Below the pieces are notes generated by a model. That model saw nothing but the letters and a program-made list of their open reading frames with translations. It was not told the origin of the DNA and did not search any database. The translations under genes were made by a program, and so were the position numbers. A stretch of DNA of 56,835 nucleotides from contig JAKCWW010000457.1 in assembly GCA_026260175.1 (NCBI GenBank), positions 5,122 through 61,956 on the forward strand. The letters run 5' to 3'. Source of the DNA: Reticulitermes lucifugus. Taxonomy: Eukaryota > Arthropoda > Insecta > Blattodea > Rhinotermitidae. This document shows positions 32,633-44,525 of the stretch, one piece after another (the stretch's first letter is position 1; every line of letters starts with the position of its first letter).

Positions 32633-34240
32633 TAGCCGTGGAAATTATAGGGCAACAGTGGGGCTAGTTCGTGCAGGATCGTAAAAAGCACCGTATACTG
32701 GCATCAGTCAGTAACGGCCATTCAATAGGTTAATAATACATTTCCTTGTAGGTATAACCGTCCCAAAAAGCTGTGATGTCTGAAATCATATTAAGGGACT
32801 TCATGTTGTTACTTCTAAAAATAAACGTATCCCAGCAGCGTCGAATGGTAGGTGATTAGCAAACATGAATAGGCAAGGGTGTAGAAGGAAGAGATCCTGA
32901 CTTGTAATAGGTATCATCCTGGCCTTTGTCCGTAAGGACTGTGAGATGCCACGAGAAACGGCATTTTCAACAATTGGTGTCCTGGACACCCTGAAGAATG
33001 AAGTGAAATCACAACTACCGAGGCTAGCCTCACTGGCGTGGGACTGGATCCCCAAGACATGATAAAATGTACAGAAGCAGTAGGTCTACAATCTTCATTT
33101 CCCACCGTCGCTCCTATAAATGAACATGAAAATATTGAGCCTCCTACAGAATCAGATTTCCCGCTGCCACGACTCCGAATTGTGGTGGGTAGCGAGTTAT
33201 TTCAGATTTCTATAGATTAAAAAAAGGCAATTCAATACCAACACACTCAAAATGTCCACCGAAATAAAATCACATATAAAACACGTCCAAAAAAAGTGTT
33301 ATGACTGAAACTCATGTGTATATGCTATCATTCATTTTAAAAACAAATATCATGGCATGTGTGTATTGGGCGCCACCCCATAATGTATGACAGTGAAGCA
33401 TCTAGTATGTCGTTCGCCTGTGGTTCAATAAATAATGGAGCCATCATGCTTTTCTTGTCGTGGCGTTAGCCAATATTTCAGGGCAGAGGAGGGAGGGAAC
33501 TGACAACCCAGTAGTAGCAACAGCAAGCTCATGGTTTCTGCATGCTTGGAACTGAAAAATGTTATCATCAATCGTTTTTGAAAAGGGGGAGGTTATATGG
33601 TGGGGTTGACAGATACGGAGTGAGGGGACCTCACCCTATCCTTTTTCTCTATGATCTCCTAGCATATACACGATGCCGTTGCTTATATATACAGCATACA
33701 CACACACACACACACATGAGGAATCAATCAACGTCTGTGCTGCCATGGGACTCCCTACTTGTTAATCGAAGCCTGCATACACAATATGCGGCTCTATAAA
33801 ATGAATAAGTGAAAAACATACATCACCGTCAAAACATCCGTGCTAGCTTGAAAACGAGAATGAATGAACGTGTCTATATATTTGAAAAGATGAACGAAAG
33901 AAGGACATAACCCTTCGATAATTTATTAAAAAATATAAACTGAATATTTCATTCGATTAAAATCCTACACTAACACGGTTAGTCATTAAACTGCAACGTG
34001 GCTAACCTACGATATGGATTTTCGCGAATTCAGCACGAACGTGATTATATGAAATACTCTTAAATTAATCTTTCAGAACATACCGACTCAAAATAATGAA
34101 ATTAGGCCCATATACTATATAGAAAACGAAAATAACAGGCTATGGAAACAAAAAAAACTTTGAATTGCTTAATTTAAATTTACTCCACGTCTGTTAGGAA
34201 CGTAACTAAGCGTATGTTAAGGGGGACTTGTCTTAATGAT
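32633..34240. other. Unannotated DNA with a CA microsatellite
   Basis: A (CA)n run at 33696-33716. Frames at 32801-33220 on both strands match nothing recognised. The plus-strand stretch 33038-33220 looks protein-like in composition but lacks splice sites and any known motif. Confidence 0.35.
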
Positions 34241-34287
34241 TGTATGTGTGTGTGTGTATATATGTATGTGTATATATATATATATGT
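34241..34287. repeat. Compound (TG)n(TA)n microsatellite
   Basis: TGTATGTGTGTGTGTGTATA followed by TATGTATGTG and about seven TA units. Confidence 0.95.
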
Positions 34288-34642
34288 CAGAGGTTACCAC
34301 AACGCGGCTCGCGAGCTACCTACGGCTAGTATACGTCACTGGTGCGGCTCGCGCAATTTACGTGTAAGAAAATAATATTCAGGCAATTTGCATGGACACG
34401 AATTTGACCATGAATGCATTTTAAAATACTGTCTAAAGAAACGAGACTATTAACTAACTGAAATTAACCTATTGCATTTGGATTGGAGGAAATAAAATGC
34501 CATCAAATAAGGGAAAAGATCTTTTATTACTATATGGCTCTTGCCTAATTGCCTCCTAAAGTGGGACTCCCAAACGTCGTCGAGCTGGACACCCCTGGTG
34601 CGTGTTATGTAAGTTACATATGTTGCATGTACGTGTCATAAC

Positions 34643-35071
34643 TTGTGTTGGACCTTTATGCCACTGTTGACTGTGGAAGTTGTATCTATACTACCGCAGC
34701 GTCACACTGTACTGTATGTCTGTATAGCTGTATGTTGTGGTGATGGTGATGATAGCAGTGGTGTTTTGTGTACGTGTCTGATGGACCCCTACTATCCGTT
34801 TGACCGTGTACCGCCGGTTGGTGCTACATACACCCATGTGACGACTGATAGGAAGCACCTGCTGATGTGTCAAATAAACTCGTCTGCTGTTACTACTGTT
34901 AGTGATGATTATGGCGGTATAAGCACAACTGATGTCGTGTTGCCGTCGTCTGCCCGCGGCCAGTTTACTCAATCATCATTCGTGTTTGTACGCGTAGCTG
35001 TTGTTACAAAAAGGCCAAATGGAAGTGAGACAGTTGTCTTAAAAGACGGTGCTCAACACAATAAATATTAA
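34643..35071 (+). other. Longest unexplained open frame (142 codons)
   Basis: An open frame from an ATG that does not overlap a recognised repeat. The predicted product has a hydrophobic start (VVSILPQRHTVLYVCIAVCC), then a GDGDDSSG stretch and a Ser/Thr/Val-rich remainder. No family motif is seen. The DNA contains loose GTT/GAT triplet runs (GTGGTGATGGTGATGATAGC), which can hold a frame open by chance, and a 93-codon frame overlaps on the other strand. I do not call it a gene; transcript evidence would be needed. Confidence 0.15.
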
Positions 35072-36133
35072 TAAAATACAACCAGTAAATAATTACGGGA
35101 TGTTTGTAGACTATGCAGGCCTAAATTCAGAAAGTGGGGTGACCTAGAACTGTCAAGAGGCACGATGAAACTTTGAAAAGGAGACCTTTCGCATATCGCA
35201 TAAGCCAAAAAAATACCACATTTATCGCAAACATTCTGGAATGACACCTACAGATTCTGTTTAATAGCAGAGTTCCGTTTTAGTTCCAATTAGATTCGAC
35301 GTGTGATTTTAACAGAACTTTTGTTGAAAACCAAGTGATGCGGATGGAACATAGGGAACCTCTGACGCTTTATCAACTGGATAGGTTATGTAATATGAAA
35401 ATAGAGGATGACTGTGAAGCTGTTATACGCCCCCATTCCCCTGAACATGTCCTCTTTTTCGACCCAAAAATTTCGGTCTGGACGGGTTTTTTAAATCCTA
35501 GAAATGTCCGGCTTTTTAATTTGTTATTTCTTAAAGCTTTTGGATATTTTAATGACACTAAAATGTAAAACAATATTTCTAATACTTCTCTTAACAAGCA
35601 CACAATTTAATGTTATATTAACATTGCCCGAGTCAGAAAATGTAAGAGTTCAGCAATTGACCTTCGGAATGTCTCGGAAAACTTCGGCGCGAAAATTCTG
35701 AACAACTCTGAAATCCGTTGAAAACATGCTTAAGGAAGGTTTCACTCAGAATTTCATAGCCATGAAATTTTATGAACTACTAGCAGCGAAACGTTGAGAG
35801 GGACTTTTATTTAGTAAACTTGTGACTGTTTGTATGTCCTCTTTTTACGTTGATTGTCGTCTTTTTTATGGTCGATAAGTGGGAAATGCCCTCTTTTCTT
35901 TTAATGAGTGTTTGGCAACCTTAAATGACTGTGAATGATTAATTGAAGTACCAAAAAAAGAGTCTCGTGACAAATCGGACCGAAAAAGTAAAAGTCAACA
36001 AGTGACCGTCTGATGGCTCGGCTATGCTTGCTGAAGTTCTTTCGTTTGTTTTCTCAGTCTTACTGTCTTAGGATTCGCGTGAAAAGACTTCTTTTGCTCC
36101 GTTTGATTTGTCATGAGGTTCTTTATTGGTACG
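35072..36133. other. Unannotated DNA, possible worn DNA-transposon debris
   Basis: TGTCCTCTTTTT occurs directly repeated at about 35448 and 35834, and GTGTTTGGCAACCTTAA (near 35910) reads in reverse like a hAT-type GTTGCCAAACAC end. No matching left end was found, so no element is called. Confidence 0.3.
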
Positions 36134-36154
36134 CGCATTTGAAACCCAAATGCG
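36134..36154. repeat. Perfect 8-bp hairpin
   Basis: CGCATTTG AAACC CAAATGCG: a perfect 8-bp stem with a 5-base loop, 11 bases before repeat R copy 2. Function unknown. Confidence 0.6.
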
Positions 36155-36164
36155 TTTCGTTGTT

Positions 36165-36685
36165 AGGCGCCTTCGCAAAATTGCGAAAAGCGACTATTAG
36201 CTTCGTCACGTGTCCGTCTGTCTATCCGCCCGCATGGAATAACTCGGCTCCCATTAGACGGATTTTCATTAAAGTTCATATGTATTTTTCGAAAATTTGT
36301 CTAGAAAATTGAAGTTTCATTAAAATCCGACAAGAATAATGGGTACTTTACATGAAGACCTGTGTACATTTATGATCATATCTCTCTGAATTCTTCTTAG
36401 AATGAGAGATATTTTAGTTGTAGAGAAAATCAAAACACCTTTTATGTTCAATAACTTTTTTCCGAACATCGTGCCATTTATGACATAATGTGGAAAAAAT
36501 GTTGTAGAGCCGGAGAGGCCATAGATGGCAATGTAACACGGCGCATGCGCTTGCGTGCTGAATAACTAAGGCTACAAACACACACTCAGAATATGTAATA
36601 TTTATTGCTTTTCCACGGCAACAATGGTTACGCGAACGCGCTTCAATGTTACGTTTATACGTACTTTGCCTGTCTTGTTGTTTAA
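36165..36685. repeat. Dispersed repeat R, copy 2
   Basis: Same start as copy 1 at 22031 (AGGCGC..TTCGCAAAATTGCGAAAAGCG, a hairpin, then CGTCACGTGTCCGTCTGTCT and GACGGATTTTCATTAAAGTT). Same end (ACGCGAACGCGCTTCAATGT, TTATACGTAC, TTGCCTGTCTTG). It is about 145 bp longer, the extra length lying in the middle where the two copies do not align. GTTGTTA before it and GTTGTTTA after it may be remnants of a target duplication. Confidence 0.7.
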
Positions 36686-38976
36686 TGCAGTGCATGTGGA
36701 ACTTTGTCCGTAAAGCTGTAGCAAGCTGTGCCGTATCGTACGGCTGTATTCCGTACAGCCGATTATGACGCTCGAACTGCTGATTATGCCTACTCCACCC
36801 TTGCTGTCCTGCATTTCAGCAGGGAGAGTGAGACGGAACCTATAGGAGTGACTGTGAGAGTGAGTTGGTGTTGCAATTAGCCTGGGCTTCAACTGTCACT
36901 CACGTGACATGCTGGTGCACAGTGTGTAGCGGCAGTGGATGGTGGGACTGCGCGGACATATCACGAGTTACTACTGATATGTCGCATTTTGGCCTGTTTG
37001 TGCTTGTAATTGCGCTTGTCAACATGCATTACCTTATGCTTAACACACGCGTCCATCACAAGGTATGGTGGAACACAGTCGTAGCACATACGTTACTGGT
37101 ATTTTATTGTGTATGATTATTTTAGTAAAATTATACGACGGGAAACTAATGTGTGTTACATGGATAACATCGATTGCATTTCGGTAGAATCAGATGAACA
37201 CAAGCAAAATATTGGCTTTGTTTTTAGTCGTAAATTTAGTAGATTATACGACTGACTGTTTAAACTTTAACATAGAATAAATATTAATAACTTTTCTTTG
37301 GCACAGAGAAATTTCAGGGGGTTGTACAGAAATCATATTTAGATCCCTTTATTTTGCAGAAAACGTATAATGGGTTTCCTTCTGTCTAGCTTCAGTTCAG
37401 CTCACTAATGTCGGAGGCTGTGAATACATTAGTTTACATTTGTTAAAGAAGGGGACAACAAGACAGCAAGACAGAAACGAAAAAAGAAATAAAAGAAACA
37501 AAGAGAATTAGGAAAGAAATGACATAGAAGTAAAGTTCCTTGTGGGTTTTTTTTTTGTAGTGTATTTGTGCGTGAAAAATCGAAGTACTTTTCCGGTAGT
37601 TAGTAAGAGATGTTATACAGGGTGATTTCACGTAGAAGGCCCGGGTCGTTGAGGCTTATAATTCCGTAACGCGTGCACGGAATGAAATCTGTTGAGGCCG
37701 CGGCAAATTACTCATGCACAGTACCGGCATGAACAGGCAATGCTTCTGAAGAAAGTTTCATCTGCTTCCGATCATTCGTTCAAGAATTACAGGCGAAAAG
37801 ACCAGGTCGTTCTACATGAATCACCTCGTAGTTACATGGCTATCATATCATCAATTGTGTACGAAATTCACTTTAAAGGTGTGTGTCATAGGGTTTGGGA
37901 AGACACTTGATGAAATGGTAGAAACCGTACGAATTGGAACATTTGAGTACTTGGTGCCGTTTAGTCTTTTCAGCTGAGTCACAAATTGATTACTTCCTCA
38001 CCTGTCGAAAATGAAACACATATTGCTATGACTAGACCGCATTTTGAATTCCTCAATTTGTTTCTAGGATGCTGACGCAAGTATTCAAGTAGATAAATGC
38101 GTCTCTGTGTCCATGGTCACAAACACAGGCGTGGTCTATTTATCTGTTCTGTGGCACAGAGATCTCAGTGAATGAAATATGCTCCATATGTCCAAATGAC
38201 ATTTCGAAACAACTGGTCCGCTTTTCAAGTTGGTGCCAGAAATCGTTGCAGAGACGCGTGGTATTAAACATAGTCTCCATGCAGCTGTTATTTCGAATGC
38301 CGTGCAATAAATTACTTTACACGCGAGACTGGGATGTACGTTCAGGTAAGAAACGTAAGGCCATTACGAAAGGTGAAACAAATGTAGGCCTATATGTCTC
38401 TCGAAGGATGGGCACGACAAACACACAGAGCCATTTTTCAGGCTAGTAGTTAGAACTGTTCGCTTTCACTGTATACGTGATAATCATTCGGCTGCTTTTA
38501 GTACGTAATCACTGGCGTGTGAATAATTCTGACCATAATGCCGCTGTAAACGTGATATTAGTAAATCCTTTCAGCAGGTAAGGCTCATGCAATGTTTCTC
38601 TTTTGCGTGAGTCGTGAGCGAGGTATGCGTCAATGTGCTCTGTAAGTCCTAGATCATGACTTTTGTACGGCAAAGTTAGTGATATTGCAGTACATCCTTG
38701 CAGGCCCTGTTTCACGCCAGTTTGTTTTTACACCGTTTTGCTTTAACGTCCCTTACCAATTTACAGCACTTCTTAATTTACGTGCTGTAATTTTCGCTTT
38801 AACTCTCTTTGGCTGGTTTACCATTTCATACAAATATTTTTTCCCTTGTAGAAATATAATTTTTTATTTACGCCTCACACTCTTTCAAGAACACATCTAG
38901 GGCGTCAACAAGGCCTTGGTATTTAATTTATAATTTATATAAGGATGCTGTCAATATCTTAGAATATGCAGCGTCG
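36686..38976. other. Unannotated DNA
   Basis: A small perfect hairpin CGGCTGTA TTCCG TACAGCCG lies near 36742-36762. A frame at 38168-38446 (92 codons) ends near a consensus donor (TTCAG|GTAAGA at about 38346), but the frame runs through it and no coding homology is seen. Confidence 0.35.
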
Positions 38977-38977
38977 A

Positions 38978-39010
<33 letters not shown>

Positions 39011-39807
39011 TGTACTGGTACTTCTCTTGAACCAAAGGTGATCCCCACCGCCCAGGCTTCAAGTTTCCGACGCCAGTACTTTCCGTGTTATGTGTCATGT
39101 TCCAGCTATAGCTGTTTTTGCAGTGAATCTATTGAATGTTTTCCCGGTATAGCTTCTAAGTTTTTCTTTAAATCTTTTGTTACTATTCCAGTGGCTCCAG
39201 TTACTACTGGTATAATCATACATTTCATGTTCCACATTCGTTGTATCTCTATACGTAAACTCTTGTATTTAATTTCTTTTCTGCTTCCTTTTGCGTGGCA
39301 TTTCTGTCCGCTGGTATTGCCACGTCTATCAGTATGCATGTTTTCTCTTTTTTGTTTTTAATTATTATATCTGGCATATTTGCTGTAACTTCTCTGTCTG
39401 TATGTACCCCTTCATTCCATAACACTGTCACATCTGTTCACATACTGGTTTTGGTGTGTGTGTGTGTACCATTTATCTGTCGTTTCGATGCCTAGTGCTT
39501 TGCATATTGAATAATGTAAATGTGCTCCAAATTTACCTTGTCTCATTATGTATTCGTTCTTCCCCAAAATGGGGCATCCTAAGGTTAGGTGGCAGATAGT
39601 TTCTTCATGCTGTTTACATAACCGGCATTTACTGTCAACTTCTTCTTTCAAAATTTTATTTTTAAAGCAGTTTGTACTAATTGCTGGGTCTTGTGCTGCC
39701 ACTATTGTACCTTCTGTTTCTCCCTTGATGTTTCCAAATTTTAACCATTGATACGACTGTTCATTATCCACCAGTTTTTCATCTAAGTTACGTGTAAATT
39801 GTCCATG
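38977..39807 (-). pseudogene. LINE with restriction-like endonuclease domain, 3' end
   Basis: Minus strand, three overlapping frames from 39807 down. First a zinc knuckle CRLCKQHEETICHLTLGC (C-x2-C-x8-H-x4-C), then KFGAHLHYSICKALGIETTD and KWY. After a frameshift comes MPDIIIKNKKEKTCILIDVA with IPADRN, giving PD-x14-D, then KEAEKKL. After another shift, YKSLRIEIQRMWNMKCMIIP, VTGATGIVTKDLKKNLEAIP and a closing SIDSLQKQL. The CCHC motif followed by PD-x(12-14)-D is the signature of the restriction-enzyme-like endonuclease of R2/R4/NeSL-type LINEs. At least two frameshifts. The 3' end is an AAT repeat (38977-39011). Clade within this group not settled. Confidence 0.85.
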
Positions 39808-39848
39808 CATTATTATTATTATTACTATTATTATCATCATCATTATAT
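39808..39848. repeat. ATT/ATC simple repeat between two LINEs
   Basis: ATTATTATTATTATTACTAT then TATCATCATCATTATA. It lies between the truncated 5' end of the endonuclease LINE and the 3' end of the next LINE. It is best explained as the triplet tail of the right-hand element, into or beside which the left-hand one inserted. Confidence 0.7.
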
Positions 39849-40070
39849 ACCTTCATGGCACAGAGTCCTGCTTGAGAATTTGGTAGTTCCTCAGCTGGTC
39901 TAGAAATTCCCCACATTTTATAAAACCCGAAGGTTAATTACTGTGCTCAAAACATCCCGTCAGTTATCTCTATCCTGCGCCAGATTAATCCAGTCCATGC
40001 CCTCCAAGGCCATTTCTTCAACATCTATTTTAATGCTATCCTCCTATCTGCTCTTAGGTGTTATTATCAT
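39849..40070 (-). pseudogene. LINE ORF2 extreme C-terminus and 3' UTR
   Basis: Minus strand gives EDSIKIDVEEMALEGMDWIN, LAQDRDN, a stop in place of Trp, then VINLRVL and stop, the same C-terminus as the LINE at 24.5-25.3 kb (MNLRVP). The 3' sequence (AATGTGGGGAATTTCTAGAC) is also shared in type. Only about 220 bp survive. Confidence 0.82.
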
Positions 40071-41595
40071 GCTATGTGAGAAGGTTTTAAGCTCAGTTTA
40101 TTTTAAACTGTAGTGCCTTCGTAGTTTGTGACTGTGTTAGGCTTGCTTACTTCTTACGTTACATTTCACTATAATCCCAATGGTTGGGTGTAGATTTAAC
40201 TACTGAAGGCCTGGTATAGCATGCCGTAAATACGCTGATAATCCTCACAGTATGGTAGTTTTGTAAATAACAATGCAGAATTTCACTACCAACACAAACA
40301 AGCGTTCATTTTTAAAGGACTCTTAACGTTGTTCGTTAAAGCAGATTTCATTTTACTTCAGTATGTAACGTTCAGTGTCATGCAGCCACAACAACATCCC
40401 CATCAGATATACAGCCGTTTTTTCAAATATCCCTCTTTTCTGCTTGTATATATACGATCCAGTCGTGCAAAGAACACCGCTCTGATACATCAGGAAAAGG
40501 GAGATGGAGCTTATGTGTTGCTGGCCGTAATACCTTCAGAGCTGTTCTTGGTAGAAGAAATGTAGCACCATAACTTTTATATCGTATTTTTTGCTTAACC
40601 ACCATCATAAAATATGCTTATTATATTACGAGTGTATATTGATAATGTTCTCAGACATTGCCAACTTGGGCGCCCTTCTCCTTTCCATGCTTCCCTGTTT
40701 ACGGTTCCGTTTCTTCAGTTGTCGACAATGCTAAATCGTGTTCTTGCAGAAGTTTATAGTAAATACTAAAAAGAATTCACGTGGAAATTTATTGCAGCAT
40801 TCTCTTAGGTCACGTTATTTCTTCACGTGCTGAAAGCGACGATATCTGTCCGTAAGAGAAACTGATCGCGTTGATGATGGCGTGCTTGTTACGACACAGT
40901 TCCACCAAAACATTCTATCGCCTTGCTTTTTGTTCACGTAAATAACGTCTTTGTCTTGGTACTATTTTTATGGCACTTTTTGAGCTAGGCCATGCAATCA
41001 ATCCGTTCTTTTTTTATGCCTCCGCCATGGCTAACTTCTGCCCACCCTGAACTCAGTTCATCTCACTCTGACCAGGTAAAAAAAGAGGATCTTACTGCTA
41101 TATAAACCTGTATCTCCGCGATTTCTGCACGCATTGCAGTTAGTGTCTACCGTACTTAATGAATCACAAAGATATGGCCGCTTCTTGTCAAGTAGACGCC
41201 TCTTAGTTGGGACCTGTGTTCCGCTTTCGTACAGAGGCTTCATTCCTGCAACAGTGTAGCCGACCATGAATAGGCTATGAATTAACGTACACTTCGGTTA
41301 GGGAAAATGAACTTTGTTTGCCGTCATCATCGACAAAAACAAATACAAGCGAGAATATATAATGTTTATTTGGACAGTGAAATCAAAATGCTTATTTAAA
41401 TGCATATTAGCAAATAGAAATGTTTGCTAAGCAATATAGTCACTTTCGACAGCAGAGGTATGCAAAAGCCGGTCCGCTTTCTTCATCAGTACTCCATGCG
41501 CCTGCTTATTGACTCCTGAATCCGTTGTTTGTTTTTGATGGAATTGGTATGAAATTTTCTTACTAATATTTGTATTAATATTGTCATTGTAAGCT
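40071..41595. other. Unannotated DNA
   Basis: No gene or repeat recognised. Short frames only. Confidence 0.45.
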
Positions 41596-41840
41596 GTAGT
41601 CCGGGGATCGAATTCCGGTGGGGGCGAGATTTTCCGCACCCGTCCAGACCGGCCCTGTGGCCCACCCAGCCTCCTNNNNNNNNNNNNNNNNNNNNNNNNN
41701 NNNNNNGTAAAGCGGCCGGGGCGTGGAGTTGACCACCCACCCTCATCTAGTGCCAGGGTTAAAGAAAGAGTAGAGCTATGCCTGTACTCCACCTCTGGGC
41801 CTTCATGGCCCGTTCTAGAGAGAACTTTACCTTTTACAGT
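41596..41840 (+). mobile_element. SINE-B, 5'-truncated and gapped
   Basis: Begins inside the tRNA head just before the B box (GTCCGGGGATCGAATTCCGG), so the A box is absent. Continues with CGAGATTTTCCGCACCCGTC, CAGACCGGCCCTGTGGCCCA, a 31-base gap, then GTAAAGCGGCCGGGGCGTGG, TAAAGAAAGAGTAGAGCTAT and TTCATGGCCCGTTCTAGAGA, ending at AACTTTACCTTTTA. Close to the consensus of the family. The minus-strand frames across it are artefacts. Confidence 0.88.
41676..41706. other. Assembly gap (31 N)
   Basis: Unknown bases inside SINE-B, replacing roughly the segment between CCCAGCCTCCT and GTAAAGCGG. Confidence 0.99.
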
Positions 41841-44322
41841 GTGCGCTGTAACGGTGAATTAGGGTCAGAACTGGAGCAGAGCTTGCTGTTAATTAAATTA
41901 TTTTACTTTAAAGTTACTGAATATACTCGTAACATAAAAAATGACAGCGAGAGGAAAATCATAGCCGATATAGATGCAGGTATGTAGGGGAAAATTTTAT
42001 GTAATGCAGACTTTTAAGATGTATGTTTTATGGGAGGGATTTTTCTCAAATTTATTTATCCAGAAACTTTATAGAATAAAATAAACACGATACATGGGCG
42101 TTCAAGTTCTTGGTAAATACGTTGCATGTACGATACGATGCGACCATTGAGGAATGGCTCCTTAAATGTGAAGAACCATTTGGAATGAAGTGTGGGGCCA
42201 CAGCCTATTTCCATTATGTGTGTTCTGTGTGCATTATCAGGTATTGGTGCGCGATAAGTGACCAGTCTTTTTTATTTAACATTCTAAGAGACGAAGATAA
42301 GAGGACCAAAACGTAAACTAATAGATAGAGGTGGAAAGCTTTGGATAGAAAATGTATTGATTACTATTTTCCAAGTGTTCTGTGAAGTCCGTACAAATTA
42401 AACATGTAGCTGAATTAAGGATTTCACTGTATGGTGTTTCACGTATACTTCACTACAAGCGCTAATGAAGTATTCTTCAAATGAAGTACTGTAAACAAAC
42501 AGGTTAATAAACTGAAAGTTAAAACAATTAAGGCCGCTGAAACACTTGTACTCTGTATGAACTCGGGAGGAACAGTTTTTGTTGACATGGTTCGGCATAT
42601 ACAGAATGTTGCAATACCGGCTACTGATTACATCAATGAATCCCAGACTGTGAACAGCGGACTATAACATCTCGCCACAGCTTTAGCGATTTTGTCTGAT
42701 AATATGCTTGTATTTGACGTGTTTACATCGTCCGTCTTTTAATACGAGACAGAACTACTCCAATAAATGCTCTTATATCAAAATTTCAAACATGAAAGTT
42801 GAACCTGTCAACCAATAATTAATTCAAGCTCCTGTCTGAGCTAAACGACTTGAAGAACTTTTGTGTGCAATTTTAGCAAAAGTTTAAGTTCCTAGGGTAC
42901 AGGTCAGTAAAATATTGTCTTCAATAACGAGATAAAATTTCCTGAGTGTGAAATCACGTTTGGCCTCTCAGATTTCAAGGCAACGCAACACTAAAAACTC
43001 CGCATTCTTCCTACACGGTGTAAATATTATATTTTTTTTTGTGAATTTAAGAAAAAACAACAAATATTTCCCCGTAAAACATCAGCTGTTTGCTTTTGTA
43101 GCCGAGGCCGAGTATGCTTACTAGGCGGTACGAACTAAATCTTTAGATTTAATTCAAGTTAATCCTCGTCTTTAAACGGAATAAGAAACTAAAAATCTGC
43201 ATCATTTTTCAGACTGCAACACCGAATTTTGATTGCTGCACATTACAAACGTGTCAATGTCACTAGTTCTTATAAATACAGGACAAGAAGCCATTAGAGG
43301 ACACCTTAAGCGAGGCCATCAGAGTGAGAAAGAGATCGTTCTTGCCTTACGGCTTTTGAGACACCAATGTAAGGAAGGAGCCTTAAGACAGCAAACAGTC
43401 TCGGCAAGAGAAGATGATGGATGGGAGAACTCTGCAGCCACTAATGACCAAGGTCTCTGCAGTCTGTCGGTCTTCCCATATTCACCCTCTTTGTCTCTTT
43501 CAAACTTTATACTGATGTCTTTTATCACTGAGCCATGGTGACGAGGCAGGAACAAAACCTACTTCTTCCTCAGGCCTTGAGAAATATTATTGATGACCAA
43601 ATCTGAAATGACAGAAAGGTTGTTCATCTCTGTCCGTCATCATCAAACAAGATTTCCGTCAACAGATTGGCCCAATATTTACGAAAAGAAATTTTGACAG
43701 GCCACAGCACATCAAAGGACTGATGGATCTTGGCATTCTTGCACCCCCACCTTACCTGAACCAAAGTGCACACACGCAAGTAGTCAGTGAACGTGTGATT
43801 GATGTGCTGAAGCACGCAAACCCTACGTACAAGTATGTTAAATTACGTTATAAAAAGTGGCTTGAAAATTATGGCTGTATGAGGAAAAAAGTTTGATATT
43901 GCACGTTTTAGGTCGTACGGAATTTGCTATTGAAAAATGTTTATCAAAGCATCGTGCTCTTATAAATGGAGAAAAGGTGATAAACTTTATATCTTTATGT
44001 AAATCCTTAGAAGACGTGTAAGTTATGTACTCCTAAAAAAGTTTACAGATTGTGGGTGGTGGTAGTATTATATTTACGTATTACTAGCTACGCAGTGAAG
44101 CAAGTAAATTAACTGACTCATTAAGAAGTTAACTCTGTAGTAAAAGTATGTTCAGAGTAGCTTTGAAATACACAACTCTTCCAATAATTCTCTACAAATG
44201 TGGTGAATGTAACTTAGTGGTTGTTACCAAAAGTTCTTTATTGAAGTCTGTCCTGAAACAGTATAATTTAGATGAATTCATCTCTAAATTATATAATAGA
44301 GCATGTGGTGAGTCCCGCCCTT
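41841..44322. other. Unannotated DNA
   Basis: A plus-strand frame at 43233-43541 and an overlapping minus-strand one at 43319-43555 match nothing recognised. The region 43.2-43.8 kb is somewhat less AT-rich. No splice-bounded exon is evident. Confidence 0.35.
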
Positions 44323-44343
44323 AGTGTGTGTGTGTGTGTGTTT
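44323..44343. repeat. (GT)n microsatellite
   Basis: About nine GT units immediately upstream of the decayed tandem array. Confidence 0.9.
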
Positions 44344-44352
44344 CACGTTGGT

Positions 44353-44525
44353 ACCATGGTTACCCGGTTGTGACGTCACATTTTTTTTACTGAGGTTAAG
44401 GTTTGCCGTATTTATTGGGTTGTGACGCAACACTATGTTTGCCTAGGTTACGGGATTTTAACGTCGCACCCTCGTTGCCATGTTTTTGGCGGTTTCCATG
44501 GTTACTGGATTATAACTTCACATTA
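44353..44525. repeat. Decayed tandem array, unit CCATGGTTAC..GG..GTGACGTCAC
   Basis: Four related units: CCATGGTTACCCGGTTGTGA (44354), CCGTATTTATTGGGTTGTGA (44406), CCTAGGTTACGGGATTTTAA (44442) and CCATGGTTACTGGATTATAA (44496), each followed by a CGTCAC/CGCAAC/CGTCGC/CTTCAC-type end. Spacing is irregular (about 52, 36 and 54). The first unit carries a perfect TGACGTCA palindrome (44371-44378), the cAMP-response-element consensus; the others are degraded at this site. Confidence 0.6.

Noticed and set aside
35448..35925. hAT-type element with GTTGCCAAACAC end
   Set aside because: Only one possible end and a short direct repeat are visible; no matching opposite end or target duplication found.
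36742..36762. Perfect small hairpin as a terminator or regulatory RNA
   Set aside because: An isolated 8-bp stem in animal DNA with no gene nearby; expected by chance at this scale.
38168..38446. 92-codon frame ending near TTCAG|GTAAGA
   Set aside because: The frame runs straight through the donor, composition is not coding-like, and no motif is recognisable.
38966..39361. 131-codon plus-strand open frame
   Set aside because: Exactly antisense to the endonuclease LINE, whose minus-strand motifs (CCHC, PD-x14-D) are far better supported.
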